In this document: one piece after another, positions 51,405-61,292 of the stretch
How positions within the stretch are numbered: the first letter of the stretch is position 1
Layout of the letters: the number at the start of each line of letters is the position of its first letter
NCBI RefSeq assembly: GCF_021976095.1
Contig: NW_025813483.1
Span: 11,759,800 to 11,823,799 of the forward strand
DNA length: 64,000 nt
Reading direction: 5' to 3'
From: Xenia sp. Carnegie-2017
Taxonomy: Eukaryota; Cnidaria; Anthozoa; Malacalcyonacea; Xeniidae
The notes under the pieces: model-generated
Database searches by the model: none
The model's input: only the letters and a program-made list of their open reading frames with translations
Told to the model about the DNA's origin: nothing
Position numbers and translations under genes: made by a program

Positions 51405-51648
51405 AAGTTCTATCACATGTTTTAGCACACTATTATGACATATTATATTGTGTTTTACATTGTAGAAACACTTTTTTTAGTTCACTTTTGTTAAAAAAGA
51501 TTTATGGACAATGATGTGGTGTCATATGAAGATGGAGGTTATGGACCTTCCCTGAATATGAAATTATCTTATTTCTTTATAAGATTACCATATACGTTAT
51601 CGTTTTGAGTTATTAATGTTAAATATGTTTTGTTCATTGCTATTTGCT

Positions 51649-52785
51649 TTAAGCTGCTTCTAGAAGTCTTTCATATGCCATTAAAGCTTCTCTCCATGTC
51701 TGGATCTGTCCTATTCGTAACACACCAGCACTATACGAGAAATATTTTTGATATGTAGAGACCTTTTCTGTCGACACATTAACTGAATTGTAAATCTCTA
51801 TAAGATCTTCGTCGTCATATTGTTTCTGAAAATCTTCAGCTCCAACTGCTTCAGGTAGAAGGTAAAGCTGATCAGGGATCCCCGCGTGAGTGTAAAACCT
51901 GGATTTGCGTACATAGTGACTGTTCCACGATTCCTTGATTTGGTCAAGTCCTTTTTTTAAGACAGGACTAAAGCAAAACCATAGACACTCAAGTTGAAGT
52001 ACGTTGCTTGTGTCTAAAACCCCTTTAGCTATCAAATCCTTAAAAAAAAATTCATCCACCACGAGGCCCACGAGCGACGTAACATGGCCCACCATGCTTC
52101 TATTCGCTGATTGCTGTGTGATGATCCATATTGATGAGCATTGACGTCAGAATGTGTGTCCGTACCATCTCGGCGTAAGAAACACTGGGCTGATGCCATA
52201 ATCCCATTTTCTGTTCCCCTATCTGTTCTAAGAATTTTAGGACAGAGTTGCATATTAGATATGCAGTCGTAAAATAGCCTGCCCACTACGCGGGATCATT
52301 ATTTGAAGGAACTATATTTAACCACAGTATTTTCCTGCTAAATCCATCTATACACCCATGGATGGGGAAACCATACGGTTTAAGTTTGTCGAAACCATTG
52401 GCATGCCAGCAATAATTTGGCCCCGGATTCATGTAAGCTCTTCTACGAAGACGGTTAGCCCGTCTCCAATTCGATCCCTCTGGATCCACTTCTCGAAGGG
52501 TGGTTTGAGCAACCAAACGAGGAACTTGCAAGCCATATTTTGACTGCAATCGTCTCCACATGGCTCTATAGCCCAACAATTTACCACTTCCATCTAGTTC
52601 TCGAACAATGCATCTTCTTACGTGGTTTTATCAACGGTATTTCCACGTCGGTGCAATCCATAAAGCTTAAGATTATTCAGCAAAGTACTTCTGGAGATGC
52701 GAATTCCATGATATTTTTGTAATAGCTGTACGATTGTATCATACGTGTAGTTTTTAGTAAAATAGTTGCGAATGATATCTTCCAT
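51649..52785 (-). pseudogene. DDE (rve-type) integrase/transposase, copy 2, broken
   Basis: It has the same product as copy 1. It shares the break after NNDP (about 52289) and the WHAN form of the first catalytic motif. It also has a base missing near 52627 (CGTGGTTTTATC against CGTGGTCTTTATC in copy 1) and a longer A run near 52045. In contrast, the C-terminal part is open across the spot where copy 1 breaks, reading VGAEDFQKQYDDEDLIEIYN and on to YERLLEAA-stop. The two copies therefore complement each other as evidence for the family. Relatives are transposases of DNA transposons that pair with a HECT gene. Confidence 0.8.
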
Positions 52786-52987
52786 AAGTCATTAAAGTAT
52801 TGTTTAGCAGCGGAAAGAAATGTCAAGTAATAGACTGCCGGCTTTTCCTTTTTAAATTTGAACTTACGTTTGTTAGTATTCGAATTTTTGTGCGCGTATG
52901 CTGTTATTTGTAAGTGTGCATCTGGAATTTGTGCGCGTATGCTGTTATTTGTAAGTGTGCTTGTACTTGTGGGCCACCGTATATGTG

Positions 52988-54899
52988 TTACTATGTATTA
53001 TTAAACATCACATCGGCACGATATTCAACTAGTAAATATTTCCATCATCTAGTAATTCGATACACTCTCACTTAAATAACATAGATATAACTGTAAATAG
53101 ATATTATAATCCTTCCTTGTACTGAAGATGGCATAAGCATGCCAAAACATGTTTACTTTCAAAAAATTGTCGTTCATTTGAAATGCCTGATATATATATA
53201 GTGCTTTGATAAATTATGGAAATGGCATAAATAATAATAAAAATAAATCCTCAACTTTTGAACGCTAACAGAACGTGATTGAAAGAAAAATTCTTCACCA
53301 ATTTAATGTTCGATATCATCATTTGCTCGCATGCCGAAATTTCTTCCTCCGCATCAACCATTTCCTATCTTTAGGTGTAGCCCATTCAAGAATCAATAAA
53401 ACTCAAGCAGTACTGACGTCTTGTGTGCTTCTCAAATTGCAAACAAGCAAAGGACTAACAATTTCTGGTAGACGTTACGCACGCAATAATGTACAATTTC
53501 ACACATTCTTTTTTTCGAGACACACCTTTTCCGCTGAAAATCTTTCTAACGGTTGGTAATCATCAACACTCGCTTTCTTCTTTTAAAGTCTCGAACAAAT
53601 TTCGTCATTGTTTTAATAATCTTCATTGCTTCAGAGCGCAAAATGGAGTTTTTCCAAAAGAAAATGAAACAATTGAACGTCGAATTCATCACCACTACTG
53701 TTTTAAGCCAAAGTAACAAAATGTTCGATGTCCTAGTTGTCGGGAAAAGCAGGTTGTAAACGATGAATACCAGAATTGGAATATAGAATAACATTTGACT
53801 TGCAAATCCCAATAAGCAAATTGATATTTGCTTCGTGGAAATTTTTGCTTTCCTGTCCGGATCATTGACGCGAAGCTTGCGATAGTTACGCGAAATCCTG
53901 AATAGTTTATAAGTGATAAACAGCATTGGAGGAATGTATAAAAACATGAATATCAAAGTGTGTATTTCGAACGCAAACACAATGTCATCAATGACCATTA
54001 TGTAAGTAATGGTAGTAATAAATACAGATACAGCAAATATCAATAAAAGTTTCCGTTTGGTAATGGTTGTCTTGTGGTATATTGGATATGAAAGTGACAA
54101 ATAACGATCCAAATTCATGACCAACAAAGCCATTAGTGACGGTCCTTGAGTAGTAGACACAATCTCCAATGTAATATGTACCCAATACGGAAAAATTCGA
54201 AATTTATTCGTGGCTAAAAAGAATGTTACAACAGTCACAAAAGGATGGTTTACCACAACCACCAATAAATCACAACAAGATAAAACCATGATCATAAAAT
54301 AACATAATTTCTTTCGTAGGTACGTTGTTCGCCAAAACACAATAATTACTAGAGCATTTGATACAACACCAAGAACGAAAAATATTATATTGAGCGCAAT
54401 TATTGTCACCAGGTTGAACAAATTTGAATCCATAATTGTCTACAGCGTAGGAAATTGAGCGTTTGACCTAAACACCACGATAATAATGTATGTCATGTAT
54501 ATATGTTATGTGTGATCTACGATCGTTTATAACATCTTATTCAGTATCACGTCACACACGTAATCTCATATTTCGTGTTTTCACATCGACAGATATTTGC
54601 TTAATTTGTTTTAAATTTCAAGTTCCTGTTTAGCCTCCTACGATCGTATGGAAATTTCACATACTTTTACGATGCCATTGATATAACACGATGAAGACAT
54701 CCTTAGTTGGTCTGTTTCAATTTTCCTTCTTTTGTAATTGTTCATTCAACTAAAGTCTTTAAAATTAAAAGACTTTCGCAAGACGAAGCTCTACATATAT
54801 CTGTACTCATACTAAAAAACCAATTGTTTATCATGCAATAGAAAGCTATCGACAGCCTTAAAATTTGTTTTTAAAACATCAATCCAAGCATTAAATCAC
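52988..54899. repeat. Tandem duplication unit 3 (partial, no transposon)
   Basis: It begins with the same foldback right arm and GPCR flank as unit 2 and covers GPCR copy 3 and its 5' flank, ending at AAATCAC (54899). Past this point sequence diverges completely from units 1 and 2, which continue into the HECT/integrase element. The part up to about 53925 is nearly identical to unit 2; the rest is visibly more diverged. Confidence 0.85.
53546..54433 (-). CDS. Class A (rhodopsin-like) GPCR, copy 3, intronless
   Basis: This 295-codon receptor is the most diverged of the three. Changes cluster in the first 165 residues: MDSNLF, NHPFVTVVTFF, STTQGPS and a TM4 reading FITTITYIMVIDDIVFAF. The second half matches copy 2 almost residue for residue. 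Seven helices, MNLDRYLSLSYP and MNSTFNCFIFF are all present. It ends VRDFKRRKRVLMITNR. The basic tail may act as a membrane-proximal G-protein contact or trafficking signal, by analogy with other class A receptors. TM4 and extracellular-loop differences could alter ligand choice; that is inference. Its start and upstream bases match copies 1 and 2. Confidence 0.9.
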   Translation of the reverse strand: MDSNLFNLVTIIALNIIFFVLGVVSNALVIIVFWRTTYLRKKLCYFMIMVLSCCDLLVVVVNHPFVTVVTFFLATNKFRIFPYWVHITLEIVSTTQGPSLMALLVMNLDRYLSLSYPIYHKTTITKRKLLLIFAVSVFITTITYIMVIDDIVFAFEIHTLIFMFLYIPPMLFITYKLFRISRNYRKLRVNDPDRKAKISTKQISICLLGFASQMLFYIPILVFIVYNLLFPTTRTSNILLLWLKTVVVMNSTFNCFIFFWKNSILRSEAMKIIKTMTKFVRDFKRRKRVLMITNR

Positions 54900-54980
54900 T
54901 CAAAAAAGCCCCATTTCTAAGTTTTTCGCAACATTACGTTTACTAAAACAGAAAGAAACACATACGTTTGTGCCCAGTTA
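54900..54980. other. Junction between GPCR unit 3 and palindrome
   Basis: This short stretch beginning TCAAAAAAGCCCC belongs to neither the duplication unit nor the strict palindrome. GCCCAGTTA at its end has a counterpart, TAACTGGGC, near 56795, so the palindrome may once have reached further, with an insertion in its right arm. Confidence 0.4.
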
Positions 54981-55137
54981 GAACAAAGAATTATTTATCA
55001 ATTTAATGTGTGATGAAACATTTAACCACACACTCGCACAGGCTAAAATTACTTCCTCAACGTCATGTAAAAGTAAAATTTTAATATCTTTCTCAATTCA
55101 ATGTTAATACGAAAATGGTGTGAAAATCGAAATAGTA

Positions 55138-55338
55138 TGATACCATCAAATGATTTTCATCATGCATAGCTATATTTTGTATTCATTCTATAAAATTCAT
55201 AGCATGATATCATCAAATGATTTTCACGATGCGTAGCTACATTTTGTATATAGTCTATAAAATTCATAGCATGATACCATGAAACGATTTTTGCCATGCT
55301 TGGCTACATTTTGTATTCATTCTATAAAATTCATAGTA
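55138..55338. repeat. Three 67-bp tandem repeats in left palindrome arm
   Basis: TGATACCATCAAATGATTTT and its variants start at about 55138, 55205 and 55272, each running to ATAAAATTCATAG. Inverted copies lie in the right arm at about 56385-56575. The third copy is more diverged (CATGAAACGATTTTTGCC). Confidence 0.8.
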
Positions 55339-55462
55339 CAGTAGAACCTGTATTAAGCGGCACCGTATTAAGCGGTCACCCTGTGTTAAGCGGTCATATG
55401 GCAAAGTACTGAAAATTTCATAGTGTAAGTACTATTAAAGTGACCTTTAAAGTAAATGGATT

Positions 55463-55600
55463 GAACCCGGGAGTATCGTTACATGTTTGTAAATGTAGAT
55501 CGTCCAGGTTGGTATAGTCCTGAGAAGGACTGTTTTTGTTGTTGTTGACTGACTTTTCGACAACCTTAGCGGTAGTCATCTTCAGAGTCAAAAGTCATAG
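55463..55600. repeat. Nested AGTCCTGAGAAGGACTG-family repeat, left half
   Basis: This contains GGGAGTATCGTTACATG, GATCGTCCAGGTT and GTCCTGAGAAGGACTG, then on the minus strand CTGAAGATGACTACCGC and TTGTCGAAAAGTCAGTC. The minus-strand part has the order CUGANGA, stem, GAAA seen in hammerhead motifs. It is the fuller relative of the repeat at 40499-40645. Confidence 0.6.
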
Positions 55601-56082
55601 TATAAATACTATTAAAGTGACTTTTATTAAAAGGCCACCTCTATTAAGCGGACGCGGTCACCTTTTCCCAAACTTAATTTTTCATTGTGTTGAAACTGTA
55701 TTAAAGGGTCAGGTTAAGTAAATACACCCATAATAAAATATATAATTAAATATTTTTTCTGGAACATGTCACTTATACTGTATACATGTCTTTATATAGT
55801 ATTTATCTTCCGTAATGACTCAAAGGAGCCAACAATAATTTCTGTTTGTTTCTACGAACTACACCAACAATTTGAACTTTTCTTACGTCCCTTCAGCGAT
55901 TGATAAGAAAACATATCTCCAAGAAAGGGATATATATACGCACGGAATTTGTAAGTTATAAATAGGGCGTATTTATATACTTAACATGACCGTATAATAC
56001 AGTTTCAACACAATGAAAAATTAAGTTTGGGACATGGGAAAAGGTGACGGCGTCCGCTTAATAGAGGTGACCGTTTAATAAA

Positions 56083-56250
56083 GGTCACTTTACATGTTTG
56101 TAAATGTAGATCGTCCAGGTTAGTATCGTCCTGAGAAGGACTGTTTTTGTTGTAAACGTCAGTCAAAAACAACAAAAACAGTCCTTCTCAGGACTATACC
56201 AACCTGGACGATCTACATTTACAAACATGTAACGATACTCCCGGGTTCAA
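56083..56250. repeat. Nested AGTCCTGAGAAGGACTG-family hairpin, right half
   Basis: Two inverted arms of about 62 bp (ACATGTTTGTAAATGTAGATC ... TTTTTGTTGT and complement) flank a short spacer, AAACGTCAGTCA. It is the same family as at 40499 and 55463. It could fold into a very stable hairpin if transcribed. Confidence 0.7.
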
Positions 56251-56730
56251 TCCATTTACTTTAAAGGTCACTTTAATAGTACTTACACTATGAAATTTTC
56301 GGGACTTTGCCATATGACCGCTTAACACAGGGTGACCGCTTAATACGGTGCCGCTTAATACAGGTTCTACTTATAATATGAATTTTATAAACTGAATACA
56401 AAATGTGGCCTAGCATGGCAAAAATCGTTTGATGGTATCATGCTATGAATTTTATAGACTATATACAAAATGTAGCTACGCATCGTGAAAATCATTTGAT
56501 GGTATCTACTATGAATTTTATAGAATGAATACAAAATATAGCTATGCATGATGAAAATCATTTGATGGTATCATACAATTTCGATTTTCACACCATTTTC
56601 GTATTAACATTGAATTGAGAAAGATATTAAAATTTTACTTTTACATGACGTTGAGGAAGTAATTTTAGCCTGTGCGAGTGTGTGGTTGAATGTTTCATCA
56701 CACATTAAATTGATAAATAATTCTTTGTTC

Positions 56731-57477
56731 ATTCATTTTCTCTAAGGAAAGTTTTGTATTATTTATGCACTATTTAGCAATTATGCTTTTAATAGTAACT
56801 GGGCGTGATTTATGATTAGAGGTTAAACTTTCCTATTGTGTACGTAAGCTCGTGGGTAAATTTAGGTAAACTCATCCGAAGGTACGAGAGGGGAAACATT
56901 GTAGAAATAATGAATATCGATTTGGCAGTCGTATTATGTTTACTGCGTTTGTATGTTTTAGATAATAGAGGTGACCGTTTAATAAAGGTCCTCCTTATGC
57001 AATAACTCTCTCATCATGAGCGAAAGCATCCATGGGCTTCATGGGAAAAAGGGATTATCGACTTTTTTATAATAGTTTCTACAAAGACAGCATTTAATAA
57101 GCCATGCAACTTGTATCGTCAAAACGAACCATTTTATTATGGGGTGTATTTACTTAACCCGACCGTTTAATACAGTATCAAAACAATGAAAAATTAAGTT
57201 TGGGACATTGAAAAGGTAAATTCATTGTGTGATAGCATAACTTGAAAAGTCATTCAATAAACATAAAATGGTTATTATCGTATTTTTCTTTCATAAATAA
57301 CTTGCACAAGAACCATAAGAAAGACTTAACAAACACGATGAAAAGGAACTATCAACTATTTATAAAAAAAAGTCAATTAATTAGTGGGCGAGTATCATGA
57401 ATTTGATGATTTTGATTGCGTGTTGTAAGATATCAAATACACTTATTTATACATTATAGCTGAATTTTGGAAGCAAA
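56731..57477. other. Spacer with pogo-like MITE fragments
   Basis: No gene is seen. Pieces of the neighbouring MITE recur: GAGGTGACCGTTTAATAAAGG near 56968-56988, and GTGTATTTACTTAACCCGACC with AATGAAAAATTAAGTTTGGGAC near 57143-57207. Near 56765-56790 lies an inverted copy of the GCATAATTGCTA sequence found at 41480. Confidence 0.55.
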
Positions 57478-57735
57478 TATCAATCTGTTCATTGGGATTT
57501 GCCAGTCAAATGTTGTTCTCTTTCCAGTTCTTGTATTCATCGTGTTTTACCGATAACCATGCAGAGACAGATATTTTTAAACTTTGGCCGGCTAAGAGCG
57601 ATCAACTCGACGTTCAATTGTTTCATTTCCTTTTGGAAAAACTCTATTTTACGCACGGAAGCGATGAAGGTTATCAAAGCAATGACAAAATTTGTTTGAG
57701 AGTTATAAAAGAAGAAAGCAGATATGTATATTGAT
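57478..57735 (+). pseudogene. GPCR relic (TM6 to C-tail), plus strand
   Basis: The start reads GFASQMLFS, matching TM6 of the three intact receptors (LLGFASQMLFYIP). Another frame further on reads NSTFNCFISFWKNSILRTEAMKVIKAMTKFV, broken here into NSTFNCFISFW and NSILRTEAMK, matching TM7 and tail. The last part then reads RVIKEESRYVY in a third frame. At least two frame changes separate the parts and nothing upstream of TM6 is found, so this is a 3' fragment of a receptor gene in opposite orientation to the intact copies. Confidence 0.8.
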
Positions 57736-59255
57736 GGTAACTAACCCTTAGAAAGGTTTCCATTGAAGGGGTGGGGGTGGAAGATTGGTGTTTGGTTCAC
57801 GAGTCAATCATCAATGAAAGTAGCATCAAATAAATTTATAGTGAGATTAATAAATGATTATGAGACCTCTGTACTTTAAAAATTATACTTTGATGTTCAA
57901 ATTTCTCAGAAAAACATAAAGATTACCCATCAACACCCGGTAGAAAGTAAACGAACATATAAAGAAAACAGGTTTTTGGCAGTTTAATAAAGACAGAGAC
58001 ACAGAAGTTCAGTCTCTATAGAGATTTGCTTATAGTGCGCAAAATGTCTTCCTCATAGCTTGCTAAATTCACGAACAGGAAGAATGACAAACTCAAGGAA
58101 CAAACAGACATTTTAATTAAGAAGTGGGTGTTCAACCCGTCATCATGTATAATTTTTATAAAAATTTCATGGACAGACATAATGAGTTGTTTTATCGGAA
58201 ATAATCTAGTCACATCATAAAAAGACACCACAGAGAAACAAGCACGAACATTATTTATTTACGCTACACTCCTTCCTCACTAAATGTAGAAAATCAGGTC
58301 TTGCTCAAAATCCTTTCAAGGAACTTGCCACTTACACAGACAGTCATGGCATTGTCTAGTGATGTTGGACCATGATGATTAAAGTATTCTTCACTCTGAA
58401 GATTGATTTACTTAATAGAAAGTACATTTAACCCATGCAAAGCTGTATTTAAAGCAAGAGGAAAATCTACTAGTTATCAAAGATACTATACGATTTTGTT
58501 CTATTCACTAGAAAGTCACGTGTTTGAATTTTTCTAGAATTTTCACATTTCTAAATCAGTGTTTCTTTGTCTATAAATATACCTTTCCTTTCATTATCGT
58601 TATGAATATTGTGCTCTACCACAATAATACTCAAAAGCTTAAATAATTTTACACAACCCTCAACTGATATATTAACAAGCTACATACATATAATGATTAT
58701 TTATCATAAACGAAGATAGAAAAAAAACCCGACTAAATGAAACCGCATATCACTTGCACCTCGATTTGTACATAAACCAAGGAAATCTTTGATATAGATG
58801 GAAGCCTGTCGTTTGAATAGCGTCTACTACTGCTTGCATGCTACTCAAGATTTTATCTCTTAAATACAAGAGCAAAAAGCTCACTTCATACTAACTACCC
58901 GTCGTGCATCTAAAGTAATTGAAGACAACTATGTCAACACATCATATTTTTCATGAGTTATGCACATGAAGCTGACGATGTTGGAACAGCTGCATGTAAC
59001 TTGCTGTAAGATTTAAATACTTATAGTTCAAAAAACAAATCACTGAGAAATACCGAAATTACTTTTCACAAATATTTCATCACAAAGATTTTTATATATA
59101 TAGCTAATTGACTACATGCATGCGTGAGAATCGCTTGCGCTAATTGAAATTATATAAAAAATTTTAAATTCATGGTCATTTCCCTCGAAACTGTTTCATA
59201 TAATTGAACTGTCTCATAATACTTTTCCCCTCTATATACGTCCATCAAAGAATAT
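57736..59255. other. 1.5-kb stretch with no gene seen
   Basis: AT-rich unique sequence. A minus frame of 71 codons (58016-58231) has no recognisable domain. I find no tandem repeat, TIR or RNA gene. Confidence 0.45.
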
Positions 59256-60440
59256 TAAATCCCTCCGTGCGTAAAATGGAGTTTTTCCAAAAGAAAACGA
59301 GACAATTAAACGTTCTCTGTCTTGCTAGAGTGTGCTAAAAATATCTTGTGTACGATTAAGACAAGAACGACCATGGAAAACGAATCGATATTTGTTCAAT
59401 CACAAAGATTATGCTGTGTATTTCCCACGAGTAGACAAGTTTGTTAATGAGCAAAATGTGATTTGTGTTACAGCAAAAAGAAACAAAAGTCTCCGTTTGA
59501 TGAGGTTTGGGTTGTGGTATAATGGATGGAATATAGATAATACACCATCAACATTCATAACAAACAAAGCCAGTAGTAACATGTTTCTCTTGGGGTATAA
59601 TGGATGGAATATGGATAATAAATGATCAACATTCATAACAAACAAAGCCAGTAGTTACATGTTTCTCTTGGGGTATAATGGATGGAATATGGATAATAAA
59701 TGATCAACATTCATAACAAACAAAGCCAGTAGTAACATGTTTCTCTAGGGGTATAATGGATGGAATATGGATAATAAATGATCAACATTCATAACAAACA
59801 AAGCCAGTAGTTACATGTTTCTCTTGGGGTATAATGAATGGAATATGGATAGTAAATGATCAACATTCATAACAAACAAAGCCAGTAGTTACATGTTTCT
59901 CTTGGGGTATAATTGATGGAATATGGATAATAAATGATCAACATTCATAACAAACAAAGCCAGTAGTTACATGTTTGTGTTGTGTTATAATGAATGGAAT
60001 ATGGATAATAAATGATCAACATTCATAACAAACAAAGCCAGTAGTTACAGGTTTCTCTTTGGGTATAATGGATGGAATATGGATAATAAATGATCAACAT
60101 TCATAACAAACAAAGCCAGTAGTTACATGTTTCTCTTGGGGTATAATGAATGGAATATGGATAGTAAATGATCAACATTCATAACAAACAAAGCCAGTAG
60201 TGAAGATGCTCGAGTTGCAGCTGCAATCTTCAATGTAAAATGTACCCAACGAAGAAAAATTCCAAATTTATTTGTGGCAAATAACATGGTTAAAATCTCC
60301 ACAATAGGATGACATACAACAACACAACCAATAAATCAAAACAAGATACAATCATGATTAAAAATTAACACAGGGTTTTTTTTCGTTGATGAAAACTAAA
60401 TACGTTGGCAGGAAAAGATAATCATTATTTTCATGACCTT
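59256..60440 (-). pseudogene. Decayed GPCR gene with internal minisatellite
   Basis: The order on the minus strand matches the intact receptors. Near 60221-60440 lie diverged counterparts of TM1-TM3 (AATCTTCAATGTAAAATGTACCC corresponds to the EIVS/HITL region). The middle carries many copies of the TM3-DRY region. Near 59470-59500 lies the TM4 start (CGTTTGATGAGG), and near 59275-59310 the TM7 tail (AAAATGGAGTTTTTCCAAAA). A readable stretch gives LLALFVMNVDGVLSIFHPLY, the counterpart of LMALLVMNLDRYLSLSYPIY, with DRY changed to DGV. Many frame breaks and stops make it a pseudogene. Confidence 0.8.
59505..60206. repeat. 78-bp minisatellite from GPCR TM3/DRY codons, nine copies
   Basis: Nine tandem units of 78 bp begin at about 59505, 59583, 59661, 59739, 59817, 59895, 59973, 60051 and 60129. 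Typical landmarks are GTTTCTCTTGGGGTATAATG and ATTCATAACAAACAAAGCC. On the minus strand each unit encodes 26 codons of the type ALFVMNVDHLLSIFHPLY. The first unit (59505) is closest to the intact receptor gene. Most others carry ATGTAA, hence a stop. Confidence 0.92.
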
Positions 60441-61292
60441 ATAGATTCAAGATTTCATCAAAGACCGTATAATTTTTAAATTTTGAAAACGATCATATAA
60501 TTTATAATGATATTAAAGGTAGATTTTGACTTGATAACTATAAATAAACTAATAATGCGCAGCTAAAACCTGTTTGCATTTCTTTCATGGGAAACATTAA
60601 AGTTAAAAATAGAGAAATGATGTCTTGAATACATCTTTTGTTGAATTATTATTTTCGATTGTGAATTATTATGCAGTTTTTTATTTTTTTACAACTAACT
60701 CCACGACTGATAGATAATGAAATGGATGATTGGAAGTTATATATGAACTACATATGAAATTATATGGACGAGTGAATGCAGAACAAGGAACCAAACATGA
60801 AATGAAACGGAGTAGTGAGTGCAACAAATGAATTACTTGTGAAATGAAACATCAGAATGAACAGAGTATAAGAAACTATATATAAATTGGAGAACTAAAT
60901 ATGAACGAAATATTGGACGAAGATGAGTGAGCTGAAAAAATTGTAATTTGTTGTCCTGTAAAACCTATATAAGATTTGCATGCATTAATATTATATGGGC
61001 ATTACGATTTCTGTTTTAACTTATTTAAATGATATATACTATGCTATATTGTTTAATTAATGCTTCATTAACATTGAAATTATGTTCCTACTATTATATC
61101 ATATGCATTTCATATGATACAATGAATTATATATACAAATTATTGTAGTATTAAATATAAATACATCACAATTAATAAATAACTATATATCAACCAAAAT
61201 ATCATATCATAGCACTTATTCAAAGCATTGCATTCATGTTTATCATTTCTGAAGAAATGTTACCTTTTTTTGTAGTTTTTCAGCCCCTTGGG
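60441..61292. other. AT-rich stretch with no gene seen
   Basis: Strongly AT-rich, with imprecise ATGAAA/GAAATG-rich repeats near 60720-60920 and TATAT runs near 61020-61200. No open frame of note. The part next to 61292 should include the 3' untranslated region of the minus-strand gene that follows. Confidence 0.5.

Larger units (their letters stand above)
47370..52987. repeat. Tandem duplication unit 2 (5,618 bp)
   Basis: Second full unit with the same order as unit 1: foldback right arm (47370 to about 47570), GPCR 3' flank without a gene (to 47963), GPCR copy 2, its 5' flank (48816-49278), and the HECT/integrase segment. In its first part it matches unit 3 better than unit 1; from about 48315 onward it matches unit 1 better than unit 3. 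Confidence 0.9.
49279..52987. mobile_element. DNA transposon with HECT and DDE-integrase genes, copy 2
   Basis: This is a near-copy of the segment at 43664-47369, carried along in the tandem duplication rather than by its own transposition: it sits at the same place relative to the neighbouring GPCR, and the junction bases are the same. It has collected additional small length changes in its genes. Confidence 0.7.
55339..56371. mobile_element. Pogo/Tigger-like (Tc1/mariner) MITE, about 1.03 kb
   Basis: The left terminus is CAGTAGAACCTGTATTAAGC, and the right end is its complement apart from the last base. Both sides are flanked by TA (55337-55338; 56372-56373). The TATTAAGCGG and AACCTGTATTAAGC blocks, repeated inward several times (TTAAGCGGTCACC), are characteristic of pogo/Tigger-derived MITEs. 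Two copies of the AGTCCTGAGAAGGACTG repeat family are nested inside, one in each half. No transposase is seen. Its own long inverted structure contributes most of the surrounding palindrome. Confidence 0.75.
54981..56730. repeat. Large palindrome (foldback), about 1.75 kb
   Basis: The left side starts GAACAAAGAATTATTTATC and the right side ends with its complement, GATAAATAATTCTTTGTTC. The arms match through several landmarks: CACACTCGCACAGGCTAAAATTACTTCC, a row of three 67-bp tandem repeats (55138-55338; inverted counterparts at about 56385-56575), and both halves of a pogo-like MITE. The centre (about 55700-56000) is not palindromic. No coding capacity is recognised. Similar units of this size form foldback elements or arise by inverted duplication. 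Confidence 0.8.

Noticed and set aside
53988-54185. Frame of 65 codons inside GPCR copy 3
   Set aside because: It is a shifted-frame shadow of the receptor gene.
56205-56245. tRNA-like B box (GGGTTCAATCC) suggesting a SINE
   Set aside because: The flanking bases cannot form a T-stem, no A box is seen at the right distance, and the sequence belongs to a palindromic repeat family.
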